From Nakamurella sp. (GTDB lineage Bacteria > Actinomycetota > Actinomycetes > Mycobacteriales > Nakamurellaceae): 54,467 nt of DNA. Each line of letters starts with the position of its first letter. The stretch's first letter is position 1. The notes under the pieces were generated by a model that saw only the letters and a list, made by a program, of their open reading frames with translations, made no database searches and was not told the origin of the DNA. Where the stretch lies: the NCBI GenBank assembly GCA_017882715.1, contig JADGOY010000006.1, positions 1 to 54,467 of the forward strand, written 5' to 3'. The position numbers and the translations under genes were made by a program. Positions 27,015 through 35,944 of the stretch are shown here, one piece after another.

Positions 27015-28502
27015 ATGGGGGATGGCGGCGCGATGGCCGGGCTCCGGCGTGCCGGCGATACGGGCGCTCTCACCCGGGCCTGGGCGTGGACCCGGTCCAT
27101 GCTGCAGACGTCCACGCAGATCACCTCCCAGTCCACCATTACCCCTACTCCTGTGCTGCCCTACTCGAACGAGTGGACCGGTCCGGTGTCCGGGACCTTT
27201 CACGTGGCCGGCGTCGCCATCCCGCCGGTCACCCCGGGCACGGGGCACACCCCTGCCGTCTTCCAGGGCTGGGAGGTCCGCAGTTACGCCACGACCGATC
27301 GGACCTACCTGGTCGACTCCCAACCCGCCGCCGCAGATCACACGTTCGCCTTCGCCAGGTCCGCGCCGGGCAGCAAGATGTTCCGGCTGGTGGATGCCGC
27401 GACGTCGGCGGTGCTGGCCGAACACGCCCCGTTCACCGGGCTCGTGCGTTCGCTCGCCGCCGACCCGAAGGTCGCCGTCGGGCCGGACGCGGCCCTGCTC
27501 GAGCGAAGCTACTGCTACGACCAGGCGCTGGCGTTGCAGACCGCGTTGGCGATGGAGGATCGCGCGACGGCCGGGCAGATGTTGAAGGGACTGCTGAGCC
27601 TGCAAAGGTGCACGGGCCCGCAGTCCGGCGCCTTCGTCTTCTCCACGCCGCAGACAAACACCGCCGCCGGCGATCCGATCTACCGGACCGGTGCGCACGC
27701 GGTCGCCCTCTACGCGGTCCTGACCTACCTGAGCAGCGCGTCCTTGTTCGATCCGCTGCGTCGGTGGGCCGCGTCGGCCGCCGACCGTGCGACCCGGTGG
27801 TTACTTCGCCAGCAGGTCACGTCGGGGGAGATGGCGGGCCTGCTGACCGGCGGTTGGGGGGCGTGGGACACCTCCGGTGAGCTCGACCCGGCCGCGCGCA
27901 TCGACTGGGCATCGACCGAGCACAATCTGGACGCCTGGCATGCGCTGCGCCGGGCGGCGGTGGTGCTGCCCCGGCCTGGTTGCGCCGAGGCCGCAGCAAC
28001 GGTCGACGCGGCAACGCGGCGACTGCTCTGGATGCCGGTCGAGAACCGATTCGCCCAGGGCTGGAACGAGTCCGGCCTCGATCGGACCGACCCGTTGGAC
28101 GTGCACTCCTGGGGTGCGATCTTTCTCGCCGCGACCGGCCGGGCAGCAGATGCCGGGGCGACTCTCGCCCAATGCCGGGGTTTCGCCGTCACCGATGCCC
28201 GGGTGAGCGGTTACCTCGCATTCCGGCCGCAGCCGGCGGTGCCGTTCCTGGTTCGGGCAGTGTGGCTGGAAGGCTCCTTCGGCGTCGCGCTCGCGTACAG
28301 CAGACTCGGTCGCGACGCCGATTGTTCGGCCCTGCTGGGATCGCTGTTGCCGGCGCAACGTCCGGATGGCTCGTTCCCGGCGGCCACCTCACCGGCGCCG
28401 GCCCAGGATCTCACCACTGCGTCGTCCGTCGCGGCAACCACCTGGTTCGTGCTCGCGGCGCGCCCGAATCATCCTGATTCGATCTGGCAGGGACAGAACT
28501 GA
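27015..28502 (+). CDS. Uncharacterised helical-toroid-like protein
   Basis: Predicted protein of up to 513 residues if it starts upstream at 26961; ATG 27015 (MGDGGAMAGLRRAGD) or a nearby codon is more likely because the earlier part overlaps the divergent promoter. The N-terminal about 120 residues are beta-rich (LPYSNEWTGPVSGTFHVAG). The rest contains repeated helical units with G-W/Y-x landmarks (SYCYDQALALQTALAM, GAHAVALYAVLTYLSSA, WASTEHNLDAWHALRRAA, DVHSWGAIFLAATG, WLEGSFGVALAYSRLG), like (alpha/alpha)6 barrels of glycoside hydrolases or terpene cyclase-like toroids. No catalytic motif is recognised. It precedes ftsK by 66 bases. Confidence 0.7.
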   Translation: MGDGGAMAGLRRAGDTGALTRAWAWTRSMLQTSTQITSQSTITPTPVLPYSNEWTGPVSGTFHVAGVAIPPVTPGTGHTPAVFQGWEVRSYATTDRTYLVDSQPAAADHTFAFARSAPGSKMFRLVDAATSAVLAEHAPFTGLVRSLAADPKVAVGPDAALLERSYCYDQALALQTALAMEDRATAGQMLKGLLSLQRCTGPQSGAFVFSTPQTNTAAGDPIYRTGAHAVALYAVLTYLSSASLFDPLRRWAASAADRATRWLLRQQVTSGEMAGLLTGGWGAWDTSGELDPAARIDWASTEHNLDAWHALRRAAVVLPRPGCAEAAATVDAATRRLLWMPVENRFAQGWNESGLDRTDPLDVHSWGAIFLAATGRAADAGATLAQCRGFAVTDARVSGYLAFRPQPAVPFLVRAVWLEGSFGVALAYSRLGRDADCSALLGSLLPAQRPDGSFPAATSPAPAQDLTTASSVAATTWFVLAARPNHPDSIWQGQN

Positions 28503-28568
28503 CTGGTGGCGAGTCGGCACCGGTGTGGCAGACGAGGACAGTGGGAGCGCAGAGGCTAGCGTGAGCGC

Positions 28569-31280
28569 ATGGCCGGACAGACCTCCGCTTCAGCGCGCTC
28601 CGGTTCCCGAGCTGGGAACCGCGCAGACACCCGCACCCGCACCCGATCCGGGGCCGCGGCCGCGGCCGGGGAAACCCCGTCGCGCGGGTCAGGATCCGGC
28701 GGCACCCGATCGGGGGCCGCCCGTTCCGACGCCAAGGGCGGTCGGGTCAACAGCTCGACCGCCCGCGGCGCGAAGGGCGCGTCGTCCGCCCGGCAGCGCA
28801 AACCGGCCCAGCACGAACCGTCCCCGATCGTCACCGCTGCCAAGGGGATCGGCCGGGGCCTGCAGCGGCTGTGGAATCTGGTGGCCCGCTGGCTGGGCAG
28901 TCTGGTGCGGGCCATCGGACGCGGAGCCGCGGCCACCAAGGACATCGATGCCGTGCACCGTCGTGACGGGATCGCGCTCGGTCTGGTCGCCCTGGCGCTG
29001 GTCTGTGCCGCCGGAACCTGGTTGCAGGCCGGCGGTCCGATCGGCGGCCTCGCGGCGGACGCCGTGCGAGTGTGGATCGGATCGCTCGCGGTCGTCTTCC
29101 CTATCGCCCTGCTGGTCGTCGCCGGCATCCTGATGCGCACCGAACCTGATCCCGCCCAGCGCCCCCGCCGAATCGCCGGCGGCGCCGCGGTCACCGTGGC
29201 GATCGTCGGGACCCTGCACGTTCTGCACGTCAGCGCGTTGGCCGACCCGGCGCTCGATTCGATCGGGATCCGGATGTCCGCCGGCGGCACCCTGGGCTGG
29301 GTGGTCGGCCAACCGCTGTACATCGGCGTCACGGCGGTCCCGGCGATCATCCTGCTGGTCCTGCTCGGACTGTTCGGAGTGCTGCTGGTGTCAGGCATCC
29401 CGCTGGCGGAGGTCCCCCGCAGGGTCCGCGAGGGGATCGACCGGTTGGGCGCACGCGGCAGGTCCGCGAAGGACGACGGTCCGCAGACGGGCGGCGATTA
29501 CCGCGATGGCGGCGATGTCGATCTGGACGAGGACCCGGACATGTCGACCACCCGGCTCCGCCGGCCGTCGCGTCGTCGTCAGGCCCGTGCGGCCGGAGAT
29601 GGGGCCGCCCCCGATCCGTCCGCTGCGCCGACCATGCCGCTCGCGCCGCTCGACCCGACCGACCAGGATGCGTCGGCGCCGACAAAGCCGACGAGAACGT
29701 CGCGTGCGCGGGTGATCCGGCCGGCGGTGGCCGACCCGGACGGCACCCACGTCACCACTCCCACCCAGCTGACGCTGAACGCTGCCGGCACCATTTATCA
29801 GCTGCCGCCGGCCGAATTGTTGAAGCTGGGCGCGCCGCCGAAACAACGTTCCGCGGTCAACGACGACATGATCGACCGGATCACCGGTGTGCTGGAGCAG
29901 TTCAACGTGGATGCCGCCGTCACCGGGTTCACCCGCGGGCCGACGGTGACCCGCTACGAGGTCGAACTCGGGCCGGGCGTCAAGGTGGAGAAGATCACCG
30001 CCTTGACCCGCAACATCGCCTACGCCGTAGCCACCGACAACGTGCGGCTGCTGGCGCCGATTCCCGGCAAGTCGGCGGTCGGCATCGAGGTGCCCAACAC
30101 CGACCGCGAGATGGTCCGGCTCGGTGACGTACTGGCCGCGCCCGACGCCCGCAAGGATCACCACCCGCTGGTCATCGGCCTGGGCAAGGACGTGGAAGGT
30201 GGTTTCGTCACCGCCAACCTCGCCAAGACCCCGCATCTGTTGGTGGCCGGCGCCACCGGCTCCGGCAAGTCCAGCTTCGTGAACTCGATGCTGGTCTCCC
30301 TGCTGCAACGGGCCAGCCCGGCCGAGGTCCGGATGATCCTGATCGACCCGAAGATGGTGGAACTGACGCCCTACGAGGGCATCCCGCATCTGATCACGCC
30401 GATCATCACCGCTCCGAAGAAGGCGGCCGCGGCTCTCGCCTGGCTGGTCGAGGAGATGGAGCAGCGTTACCAGGACATGCTGGCGCACGGTGTCCGGCAT
30501 GTCGACGACTTCAACCGCAAGGTGATCTCCGGCGAGATCAGCACGCCACCCGGTTCCGAACGGGTCTACCGGCCCTACCCCTACATCATCGGGATCATCG
30601 ACGAACTGGCCGATCTGATGATGACCGCACCCCGGGACGTCGAGGACGCCGTCGTCAGGATCACCCAGAAGGCCAGGGCGGCCGGGATCCACCTGGTGCT
30701 GGCCACCCAGCGGCCATCGGTCGATGTGGTGACGGGCCTGATCAAGACCAATGTTCCGTCGCGGCTTGCCTTCGCCACCTCGTCCCTCATCGACTCGCGG
30801 GTCATCCTGGACCAGCCCGGTGCGGAGAAGCTGATCGGCATGGGTGACGGGCTCTACCTGCCGATGGGCGCGTCCCGGCCGATCCGCATCCAGGGCGCCT
30901 ATGTCAGCGACGCGGAGATCCACGCGGTGGTCGAGTTCGCCAAGTCGCAGGCCGCACCCGACTACCACGAGGGCGTCACGGCTGCGAAGGCCGACGCATC
31001 CCGAGACGTCGATCCGGACATCGGCAACGACCTGGAGCTGCTGATGGAAGCAATCGGACTGGTGGTGACCTCCCAGCTGGGTTCGACCTCGATGCTGCAG
31101 CGCAAGCTCCGGGTCGGCTTCGCCAAGGCGGGTCGGCTGATGGACCTGATGGAGACCCGCGGGATCGTGGGGCCGTCCGAGGGTTCCAAGGCGCGCGAGG
31201 TGCTGGTCAATCCGGACGAGCTCGATGCGGTGCTGAACACCTTGACCGGGACTCCCGAGGCTGTACCCGACGAGATCTGA
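28569..31280 (+). CDS. ftsK: DNA translocase FtsK/SpoIIIE
   Basis: Predicted 903-residue septal DNA pump that moves chromosome ends during division. The N-terminal region is Ser/Arg/Gly-rich, then four or five membrane helices lie at about residues 135-280. A charged linker (about 290-395) leads to the motor: Walker A GATGSGKSSFVNSML near residue 560, Walker B-like MILIDPKMVELTPYEGIPHL, and IIDELADLMMTAPRDVED. The C-terminal gamma domain (about 830-895; LLMEAIGLVVTSQLGSTSM, LRVGFAKAGRLMDLMETRG) is the winged helix that reads KOPS sequences. Full length. Its conserved neighbours end here, and accessory DNA begins. Confidence 0.97.
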   Translation: MAGQTSASARSGSRAGNRADTRTRTRSGAAAAAGETPSRGSGSGGTRSGAARSDAKGGRVNSSTARGAKGASSARQRKPAQHEPSPIVTAAKGIGRGLQRLWNLVARWLGSLVRAIGRGAAATKDIDAVHRRDGIALGLVALALVCAAGTWLQAGGPIGGLAADAVRVWIGSLAVVFPIALLVVAGILMRTEPDPAQRPRRIAGGAAVTVAIVGTLHVLHVSALADPALDSIGIRMSAGGTLGWVVGQPLYIGVTAVPAIILLVLLGLFGVLLVSGIPLAEVPRRVREGIDRLGARGRSAKDDGPQTGGDYRDGGDVDLDEDPDMSTTRLRRPSRRRQARAAGDGAAPDPSAAPTMPLAPLDPTDQDASAPTKPTRTSRARVIRPAVADPDGTHVTTPTQLTLNAAGTIYQLPPAELLKLGAPPKQRSAVNDDMIDRITGVLEQFNVDAAVTGFTRGPTVTRYEVELGPGVKVEKITALTRNIAYAVATDNVRLLAPIPGKSAVGIEVPNTDREMVRLGDVLAAPDARKDHHPLVIGLGKDVEGGFVTANLAKTPHLLVAGATGSGKSSFVNSMLVSLLQRASPAEVRMILIDPKMVELTPYEGIPHLITPIITAPKKAAAALAWLVEEMEQRYQDMLAHGVRHVDDFNRKVISGEISTPPGSERVYRPYPYIIGIIDELADLMMTAPRDVEDAVVRITQKARAAGIHLVLATQRPSVDVVTGLIKTNVPSRLAFATSSLIDSRVILDQPGAEKLIGMGDGLYLPMGASRPIRIQGAYVSDAEIHAVVEFAKSQAAPDYHEGVTAAKADASRDVDPDIGNDLELLMEAIGLVVTSQLGSTSMLQRKLRVGFAKAGRLMDLMETRGIVGPSEGSKAREVLVNPDELDAVLNTLTGTPEAVPDEI

Positions 31281-31344
31281 TCTCACGGTCAGCCGGCTTG
31301 GGAAGCGTGACGAGCCCAACGGTGTGGGTTCGTCGAGATCGGGT

Positions 31345-31795
31345 ACCGGCGCGCAAATCGAGCTGCTCGATGCGCGCATCGAGCAGCTGATCGGAGCCAT
31401 CCCGGCAGCCCGAGTGCCGCCGACCACCGGAAACGACGGCGACCAGCCCTCGCTGCCGCCCTTGAAACTCCTCGACGAGATCACCGGGATCGGACGCCAC
31501 GCCGCGCAGGAGATCATCGCCGAAGTCGGACGTCATGGCCGTCTTCCCGACCTGCGACCGCCCGGTGTCCTGGGCGAGATTCTCACCACGCGCCATCAGA
31601 TCCGGCGTCAAGACCCGATCCCGCCGCCACCGCAACGGCACCCCATACCTCTTGAGCGTGCTCGGCGAGGCCGCTGCCACGGCCGCGCGGACCCGCACCT
31701 TCCTCGGCGCGGGCCACCGGCGCCTGGCCAGACGCGCCGGCAAGCTCGAGGCCCTCGTCGCCGTCGCCCGCTCGATCCTCGTCATCGTCTGTTAA
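31345..31795 (+). pseudogene. IS110-family transposase remnant (C-terminal part, frameshifted)
   Basis: Two segments in adjacent frames match the C-terminal half of IS110/IS1111 transposases: IELLDARIEQLIGAIP and LLDEITGIGRHAAQEIIAEVG in one frame up to about 31528, then MAVFPTCDRPVSWARFSPRA, LLSVLGEAAATAARTRTFLG and GKLEALVAVARSILVIV from 31535 to the stop at 31795. The N-terminal DEDD catalytic domain is missing. It is therefore a dead fragment marking a past insertion next to ftsK. No ends or target repeats of the element could be defined. Confidence 0.82.
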
Positions 31796-31822
31796 CACGT
31801 CATTGTCTGCTAACACGTCATC
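31780..31822. repeat. 18-bp tandem repeat at the end of the IS110 remnant
   Basis: CGTCATCGTCTGTTAACA (31780-31797) is followed by a near copy with two changes (31798-31815) and the first seven bases of a third. It duplicates the end of the transposase frame including its TAA stop. Confidence 0.85.
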
Positions 31823-32206
31823 CTCGGCCAGCGGCCTGACTGACAGCCTCGGGCGGAGGATATTTCCGATCAGGCAAATGGGGGACACGGTCTTCCGATG
31901 GGTCCCAATACACTCGCCATGAATCCCCGGAGAAATCCCGCGACTCACTGATCGCGGCCTACTGCTGCCACCGGAACTGCCTGCCTCACAACCACGAAGC
32001 CGCTTTGAAATCAGAGAAGTGTTTCTCCGTCAACTATCCGAGTGCTGGGTACTCGGGACCTTCAGCACTGGTACTGCACCAGGAGATCGCGATCTCCTGA
32101 GCAGTACTAACACAAATGACCATACGATCATCGTTCTACCGGTGGTGAATACAGGTGGCCAATACCCGAATACCCGTGGTTATCAGCACGAGGGGGGTGG
32201 CCTGGG
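31823..32206. promoter_or_regulatory. AT-richer leader region upstream of the GGDEF/EAL gene
   Basis: No gene is visible in these bases; they are lower in GC than the neighbours. They contain the long palindrome listed separately, an inverted repeat GTGCTG/CAGCAC flanking about 32043-32068, and a purine run (GAGGGGGG) shortly before GTG 32207 that acts as the likely ribosome binding site. Confidence 0.55.
32071..32107. promoter_or_regulatory. 37-bp interrupted palindrome with a perfect 18-bp core
   Basis: The core AGGAGATCGCGATCTCCT (32081-32098) is a perfect inverted repeat. It is flanked by GTACTGC (32071-32077) and its inverted partner GCAGTAC (32101-32107), separated from the core by 3 and 2 bases. 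It lies 100 bases upstream of the GGDEF/EAL start. A dimeric regulator site is the simplest reading; a cruciform or recombination site is also possible. Confidence 0.75.
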
Positions 32207-34990
32207 GTGAGTACACCTGCGCACCCGGGAGCGCACGCCGCATCTGCGACGTGGCCGGCAGGCGTCGACGACCGCGGCTCCGCCCACTTGGGCGGGCGCC
32301 ATGCCAAGACGGCTGCAGGCGTCCCAGTTGGCTTCGCCTGGTGGCAGCGGTACCTGGTCTTCGCGGTTGCAGTGAGCATCTTGTTCTTCGTTTTCCCGGC
32401 CTATCACCTGCTGCTGTGGACGTTGCTGGGGCTGTCCTGCGTCGTGGCCACGGTGGTCGGCGTCATCCGCTACCGACCTTCCCACCGGTCCGCCTGGTAC
32501 CTGCTCGCGGTTGCGGAGTTCAGTTTCATCGTCGGTGACACGGCCTACAACCTGCTGGTCGAGGTACTGCACCAGGACGACCCTCTTCCCTCGATCGCGG
32601 ATGTCTTCTACCTGGCCACATATCCGCTGGTCGCGGTGGCCCTGTTCCTGTTCATGGGCGGCCGGTCCTCGCCGCGGGACTGGGCGAGCTTGATCGATGG
32701 GCTGATTTTCATCACTGGCCTGGGACTGCTGGCGTGGGTGTTCCTGATGGTGTCCAACTTCGAGGCAGGGAATCTCACCCTCGCGCAGCGGGTGATTTCC
32801 GTGGCCTACCCGTTGGGTGATGTGCTGGTGGTGGCGATGCCCGCTCGGCTGGTCGCCAACGGAGGGCTGCGGGTCCGCTCGATGCAGTTCCTGCTGCTCG
32901 GTGCAGCCGGATTGCTGATCGCCAACGTGTTGTACGGGCTGATCCGACTCAACGGGGCCTGGTATGTCGTCGGCGGCCCGGTCGACAGCGGGTGGGTGCT
33001 GTTCTACCTCGCTTGGGGCTGTGCGGCGTTGCACCCGTCGATGGCGACGATCGGCCAGATCCCTCCCCCGCGCAGCGACCAGACCGGCGGCCTCCGGATG
33101 GCCGGTCTGGCGGTGGTCAGCCTCATCGCCGCCGCCGTGTTCATGACGAGCGCACAGCCGGCCGCCACGGTCGGTTTGTTCGCAGCCGCGCTATTCCTAC
33201 TGGTCATCGCCAGACTGAGGCTGCTGCTCGGCGTGTACCACCGGTCGGTTGCACGCGAGCGGACCCTGCGCTCGACCAGCCAGACCCTGGTCGCGGCGCC
33301 AGGTCTGCCCGACATCTACCAGGTCGCCCTCGACGGGGCGCGCGCGCTGATCCGTACCCGCGCCCAGATCCACGTGGGGATCTACGTTTGCCGCGCCGAC
33401 GAGGTGATGTTCCTGGCGGGCACCGGCCCGGAGCACGACGCGAGCAGCCGCGCCGAACTGTGGCAGTCAGCGGCCGCCGGGGGACTGCTGGACGCGGCCG
33501 GAACGCTCAGCGTCACACCCCTGCATGTGGGCGCTGACGAGCCCGGGATGCTGGTGGTCGAAACGGCTACCCCGCTGACGCTGGACCAGCACGAGGCCTT
33601 GGCGACCCTCGCAGCCCAGGTAACGCTGGCAGTGACCAGCGCCCATCTGGCCGACGACCTACGCCGACGCGCCTTCCATGATTCCTTGACCGGCCTGCCC
33701 AACCGCGCGCTGTTCCAGCACCGGGCTCAGCACGCCCTGAACATGGCCACCCGGAACGGCACCTGCGTGGCCATGCTGCTGCTTGATCTTGACGACTTCA
33801 AGTCCGTGAACGACACGCATGGCCATCGGACCGGCGACGAGGTGCTGCGGGACGTGGCGGCCCGGATGCAGGCGGCGTTGCCTCACGACGCCGCGGTGTC
33901 ACGGTTCAACGGGGACGAGTTCGCTGTCCTGATCGAGGACCTCACCGACGCCGACCAGGCAGACGGTCTGGCCGAGCGGATGGGGCGATCGTTCCTGGAA
34001 CCGTTCACCGTCGACGGCGAGGCACTCACCGTCCATGCCAGCATCGGGCTCGCCGTGACCGGCACCACCGACGACACGATGGACTTGACCCGTCTACTGC
34101 AATCCGCCGATCTCGCGCTGCGGGCCGCGAAGGAAGGCGGCGGCGGCCAGACCGTGCGCTTCCACCCGGATCTGCACACCCGCAAGCTGGACCGGATCAC
34201 CCTGCGCAGGGACCTCGAGCGCGCGGTCGCAGCCGGGAAGTTCACCCTGCAGTACCAGCCGGTGGTGTCGATCGACACCGGCCGGATCACAGGCTGCGAG
34301 GCCCTCATCCGCTGGCAGCACCCCACCCGCGGTCTGCTCCCGCCGGGCGAATTCGTGGCATTGGCCGAGGAAACCGGGCTGATCGTCGACCTCGGACGGT
34401 GGGTATTGGATCAGGCCTGCGCCCAGGCCAGGGCGTGGACCGAGGCAGGTCATCGCCACCTTGCCATGGCTGTGAACGTCTCGGCGTACCAACTACACGA
34501 AACCGGGTTCCTCGACGACGTCCGCTCGGCATTGCGAAAGCACCGACTGGACCCCGGGCAACTCGTGCTCGAACTCACCGAGTCCATCTTCGCCGACGAC
34601 ACCTACGCGACCGCCGAACAGCTCCGAGCCCTACGCGAGAGCGGTGTCAAGATCGCAATCGACGACTTCGGTACCGGGTACTCCAGCCTCTCGTACCTGC
34701 AGAAATTCAATTTCGACATCCTCAAGATCGACAAGTCTTTCGTTGACGCCCTGGGCCGCTCCGATGCCAACGCGCGTGCAATGGTCCAGGCCATCATCTT
34801 TCTTGCCGACGCCCTGCACCTGGACGTCATTGCCGAAGGCATCGAACGTCCCGAACAACGCGACGAACTCCGCACGCTGCGCTGCCGCTCGGGTCAGGGT
34901 TACCTCTATTCCAAACCGGTCGACGCCGATCGGATGACCGTGTTGCTAAAACAACCACCCCAAACGTGGGCTGACCGTGGGCCACGATGA
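32207..34990 (+). CDS. Membrane GAF-GGDEF-EAL protein, probable c-di-GMP phosphodiesterase
   Basis: Predicted 927-residue signalling protein. Residues about 45-345 hold nine or ten membrane helices; about 360-480 a GAF-like domain; about 490-655 a GGDEF domain; about 665-915 an EAL domain. The GGDEF signature is altered to NGDEF (residues 568-572), so cyclase activity is doubtful. The EAL domain keeps its key residues: EAL at 698-700, NVSAYQL, LELTES, IDDFGTGYSSL, LKIDKSF, AEGIERPEQ and QGYLYSKP. The likely role is breaking down c-di-GMP, with the GGDEF part as a GTP sensor. GTG 32207 follows a purine-rich ribosome binding site. Confidence 0.93.
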   Translation: MSTPAHPGAHAASATWPAGVDDRGSAHLGGRHAKTAAGVPVGFAWWQRYLVFAVAVSILFFVFPAYHLLLWTLLGLSCVVATVVGVIRYRPSHRSAWYLLAVAEFSFIVGDTAYNLLVEVLHQDDPLPSIADVFYLATYPLVAVALFLFMGGRSSPRDWASLIDGLIFITGLGLLAWVFLMVSNFEAGNLTLAQRVISVAYPLGDVLVVAMPARLVANGGLRVRSMQFLLLGAAGLLIANVLYGLIRLNGAWYVVGGPVDSGWVLFYLAWGCAALHPSMATIGQIPPPRSDQTGGLRMAGLAVVSLIAAAVFMTSAQPAATVGLFAAALFLLVIARLRLLLGVYHRSVARERTLRSTSQTLVAAPGLPDIYQVALDGARALIRTRAQIHVGIYVCRADEVMFLAGTGPEHDASSRAELWQSAAAGGLLDAAGTLSVTPLHVGADEPGMLVVETATPLTLDQHEALATLAAQVTLAVTSAHLADDLRRRAFHDSLTGLPNRALFQHRAQHALNMATRNGTCVAMLLLDLDDFKSVNDTHGHRTGDEVLRDVAARMQAALPHDAAVSRFNGDEFAVLIEDLTDADQADGLAERMGRSFLEPFTVDGEALTVHASIGLAVTGTTDDTMDLTRLLQSADLALRAAKEGGGGQTVRFHPDLHTRKLDRITLRRDLERAVAAGKFTLQYQPVVSIDTGRITGCEALIRWQHPTRGLLPPGEFVALAEETGLIVDLGRWVLDQACAQARAWTEAGHRHLAMAVNVSAYQLHETGFLDDVRSALRKHRLDPGQLVLELTESIFADDTYATAEQLRALRESGVKIAIDDFGTGYSSLSYLQKFNFDILKIDKSFVDALGRSDANARAMVQAIIFLADALHLDVIAEGIERPEQRDELRTLRCRSGQGYLYSKPVDADRMTVLLKQPPQTWADRGPR

Positions 34991-35177
34991 TCGGGTGTGG
35001 CGGCGCGGTGGTTTCGCCCTGTTGGGTTTGGTTCTGGGGAGCAGAAGCCCTCGTGCAGCTCTGCTCGTGCAGCCCTGCTGGTGCGGGCCCGGCGGTCGCG
35101 GCGGGTCCGTTCGGCGTGCTGGTGGGCAGGGGTCGACTTCGGGTTCGTCCGGCGCCGGACACGGACAACAATCGGGA

Positions 35178-35846
35178 TCAGGTCGGGTGGCGGGCCCTCT
35201 CGAGGCCGTCGAGGATCAGGTCGAGCCCGAACTCGAACTCGGTGCCGTAGTCGTAGCCGGGCTGCAGGACGTGCTCGATGGTCAGCTCGGTGAGGTGCGG
35301 GTACTCGTCGGCGGAGAGTTGCGCCAGGATCATCTGCGCAAGCTTGGCCGTGTCCTCCGCAGTGTCGAACGGCAGGTTCGTCTCCTGCAGTGCGAACCCG
35401 TAGATGTAGCTGTCCAGGGCAGAGAACGCGTGGGCGGCCAGTTCGATCGAGAAGCCCGCTCCCCGCAGCGTTCCGATCACGGCGTCGTGGTGGCGCAAGG
35501 TGGCGGGGCCGGGCGTGGTACGCGATTCCATCAGCCCGGTCGCCCAGGGGTGGAGCGACATCACCTTGCGGGCCGAGATTGCCCGGTGGCGCATGGCCGA
35601 CCTCCAATCGGTTCCGCCCGAAGGCAGGTCGATCTCGCCGAAAACGCCGTCGATCATGCCATCGACGAGGTCGCCCTTGTTGGCCACGTGGTTGTACAGC
35701 GACATCGCCTCGACCCCGAGTTCCACGCCGAGCTTGCGCATGCTCAGGGACTCGATTCCGCCTGCATCGGCAAGGGCGATGGCAGCCCGCACTACCTTTA
35801 CCCGGTTCAGTCGGGCTCGGGATTCGGCGCCCCGGTAGTCGGTCAT
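35178..35846 (-). CDS. TetR family transcriptional regulator (TetR_C)
   Basis: Predicted 222-residue repressor. The N-terminal helix-turn-helix is clear ([48 protein letters not shown] in pieces, residues about 15-62), and the C-terminal half matches the TetR_C ligand domain ([20 protein letters not shown]). ATG 35846 has AGGAGA eight bases upstream. It is divergent from an oxidoreductase gene, and the shared 98-base gap holds a strong inverted repeat, so it probably represses both. Confidence 0.92.
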   Translation of the reverse strand: MTDYRGAESRARLNRVKVVRAAIALADAGGIESLSMRKLGVELGVEAMSLYNHVANKGDLVDGMIDGVFGEIDLPSGGTDWRSAMRHRAISARKVMSLHPWATGLMESRTTPGPATLRHHDAVIGTLRGAGFSIELAAHAFSALDSYIYGFALQETNLPFDTAEDTAKLAQMILAQLSADEYPHLTELTIEHVLQPGYDYGTEFEFGLDLILDGLERARHPT

Positions 35847-35874
35847 TGGAATTCTCCTGTTCCTGGGTGTTGAC

Positions 35875-35926
35875 AAGCTTACGCTGTAGGGCTAAAGCTT
35901 ACGCCATAAGCCAACAGCGTAGGCTT
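35875..35926. promoter_or_regulatory. Nested inverted repeats, likely TetR operator
   Basis: AAGCTTACGCTGT (35875-35887) faces ACAGCGTAGGCTT (35914-35926) with one mismatch. Inside lies a second inverted repeat GCTTA-CGCCA-TAAGC (35897-35911). The GCTTACG motif occurs three times in all, close to a fourth at 35923. The position between the divergent TetR and oxidoreductase genes fits an operator that covers both promoters. Confidence 0.75.
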
Positions 35927-35944
35927 ACGACGTGGGAGATGATG

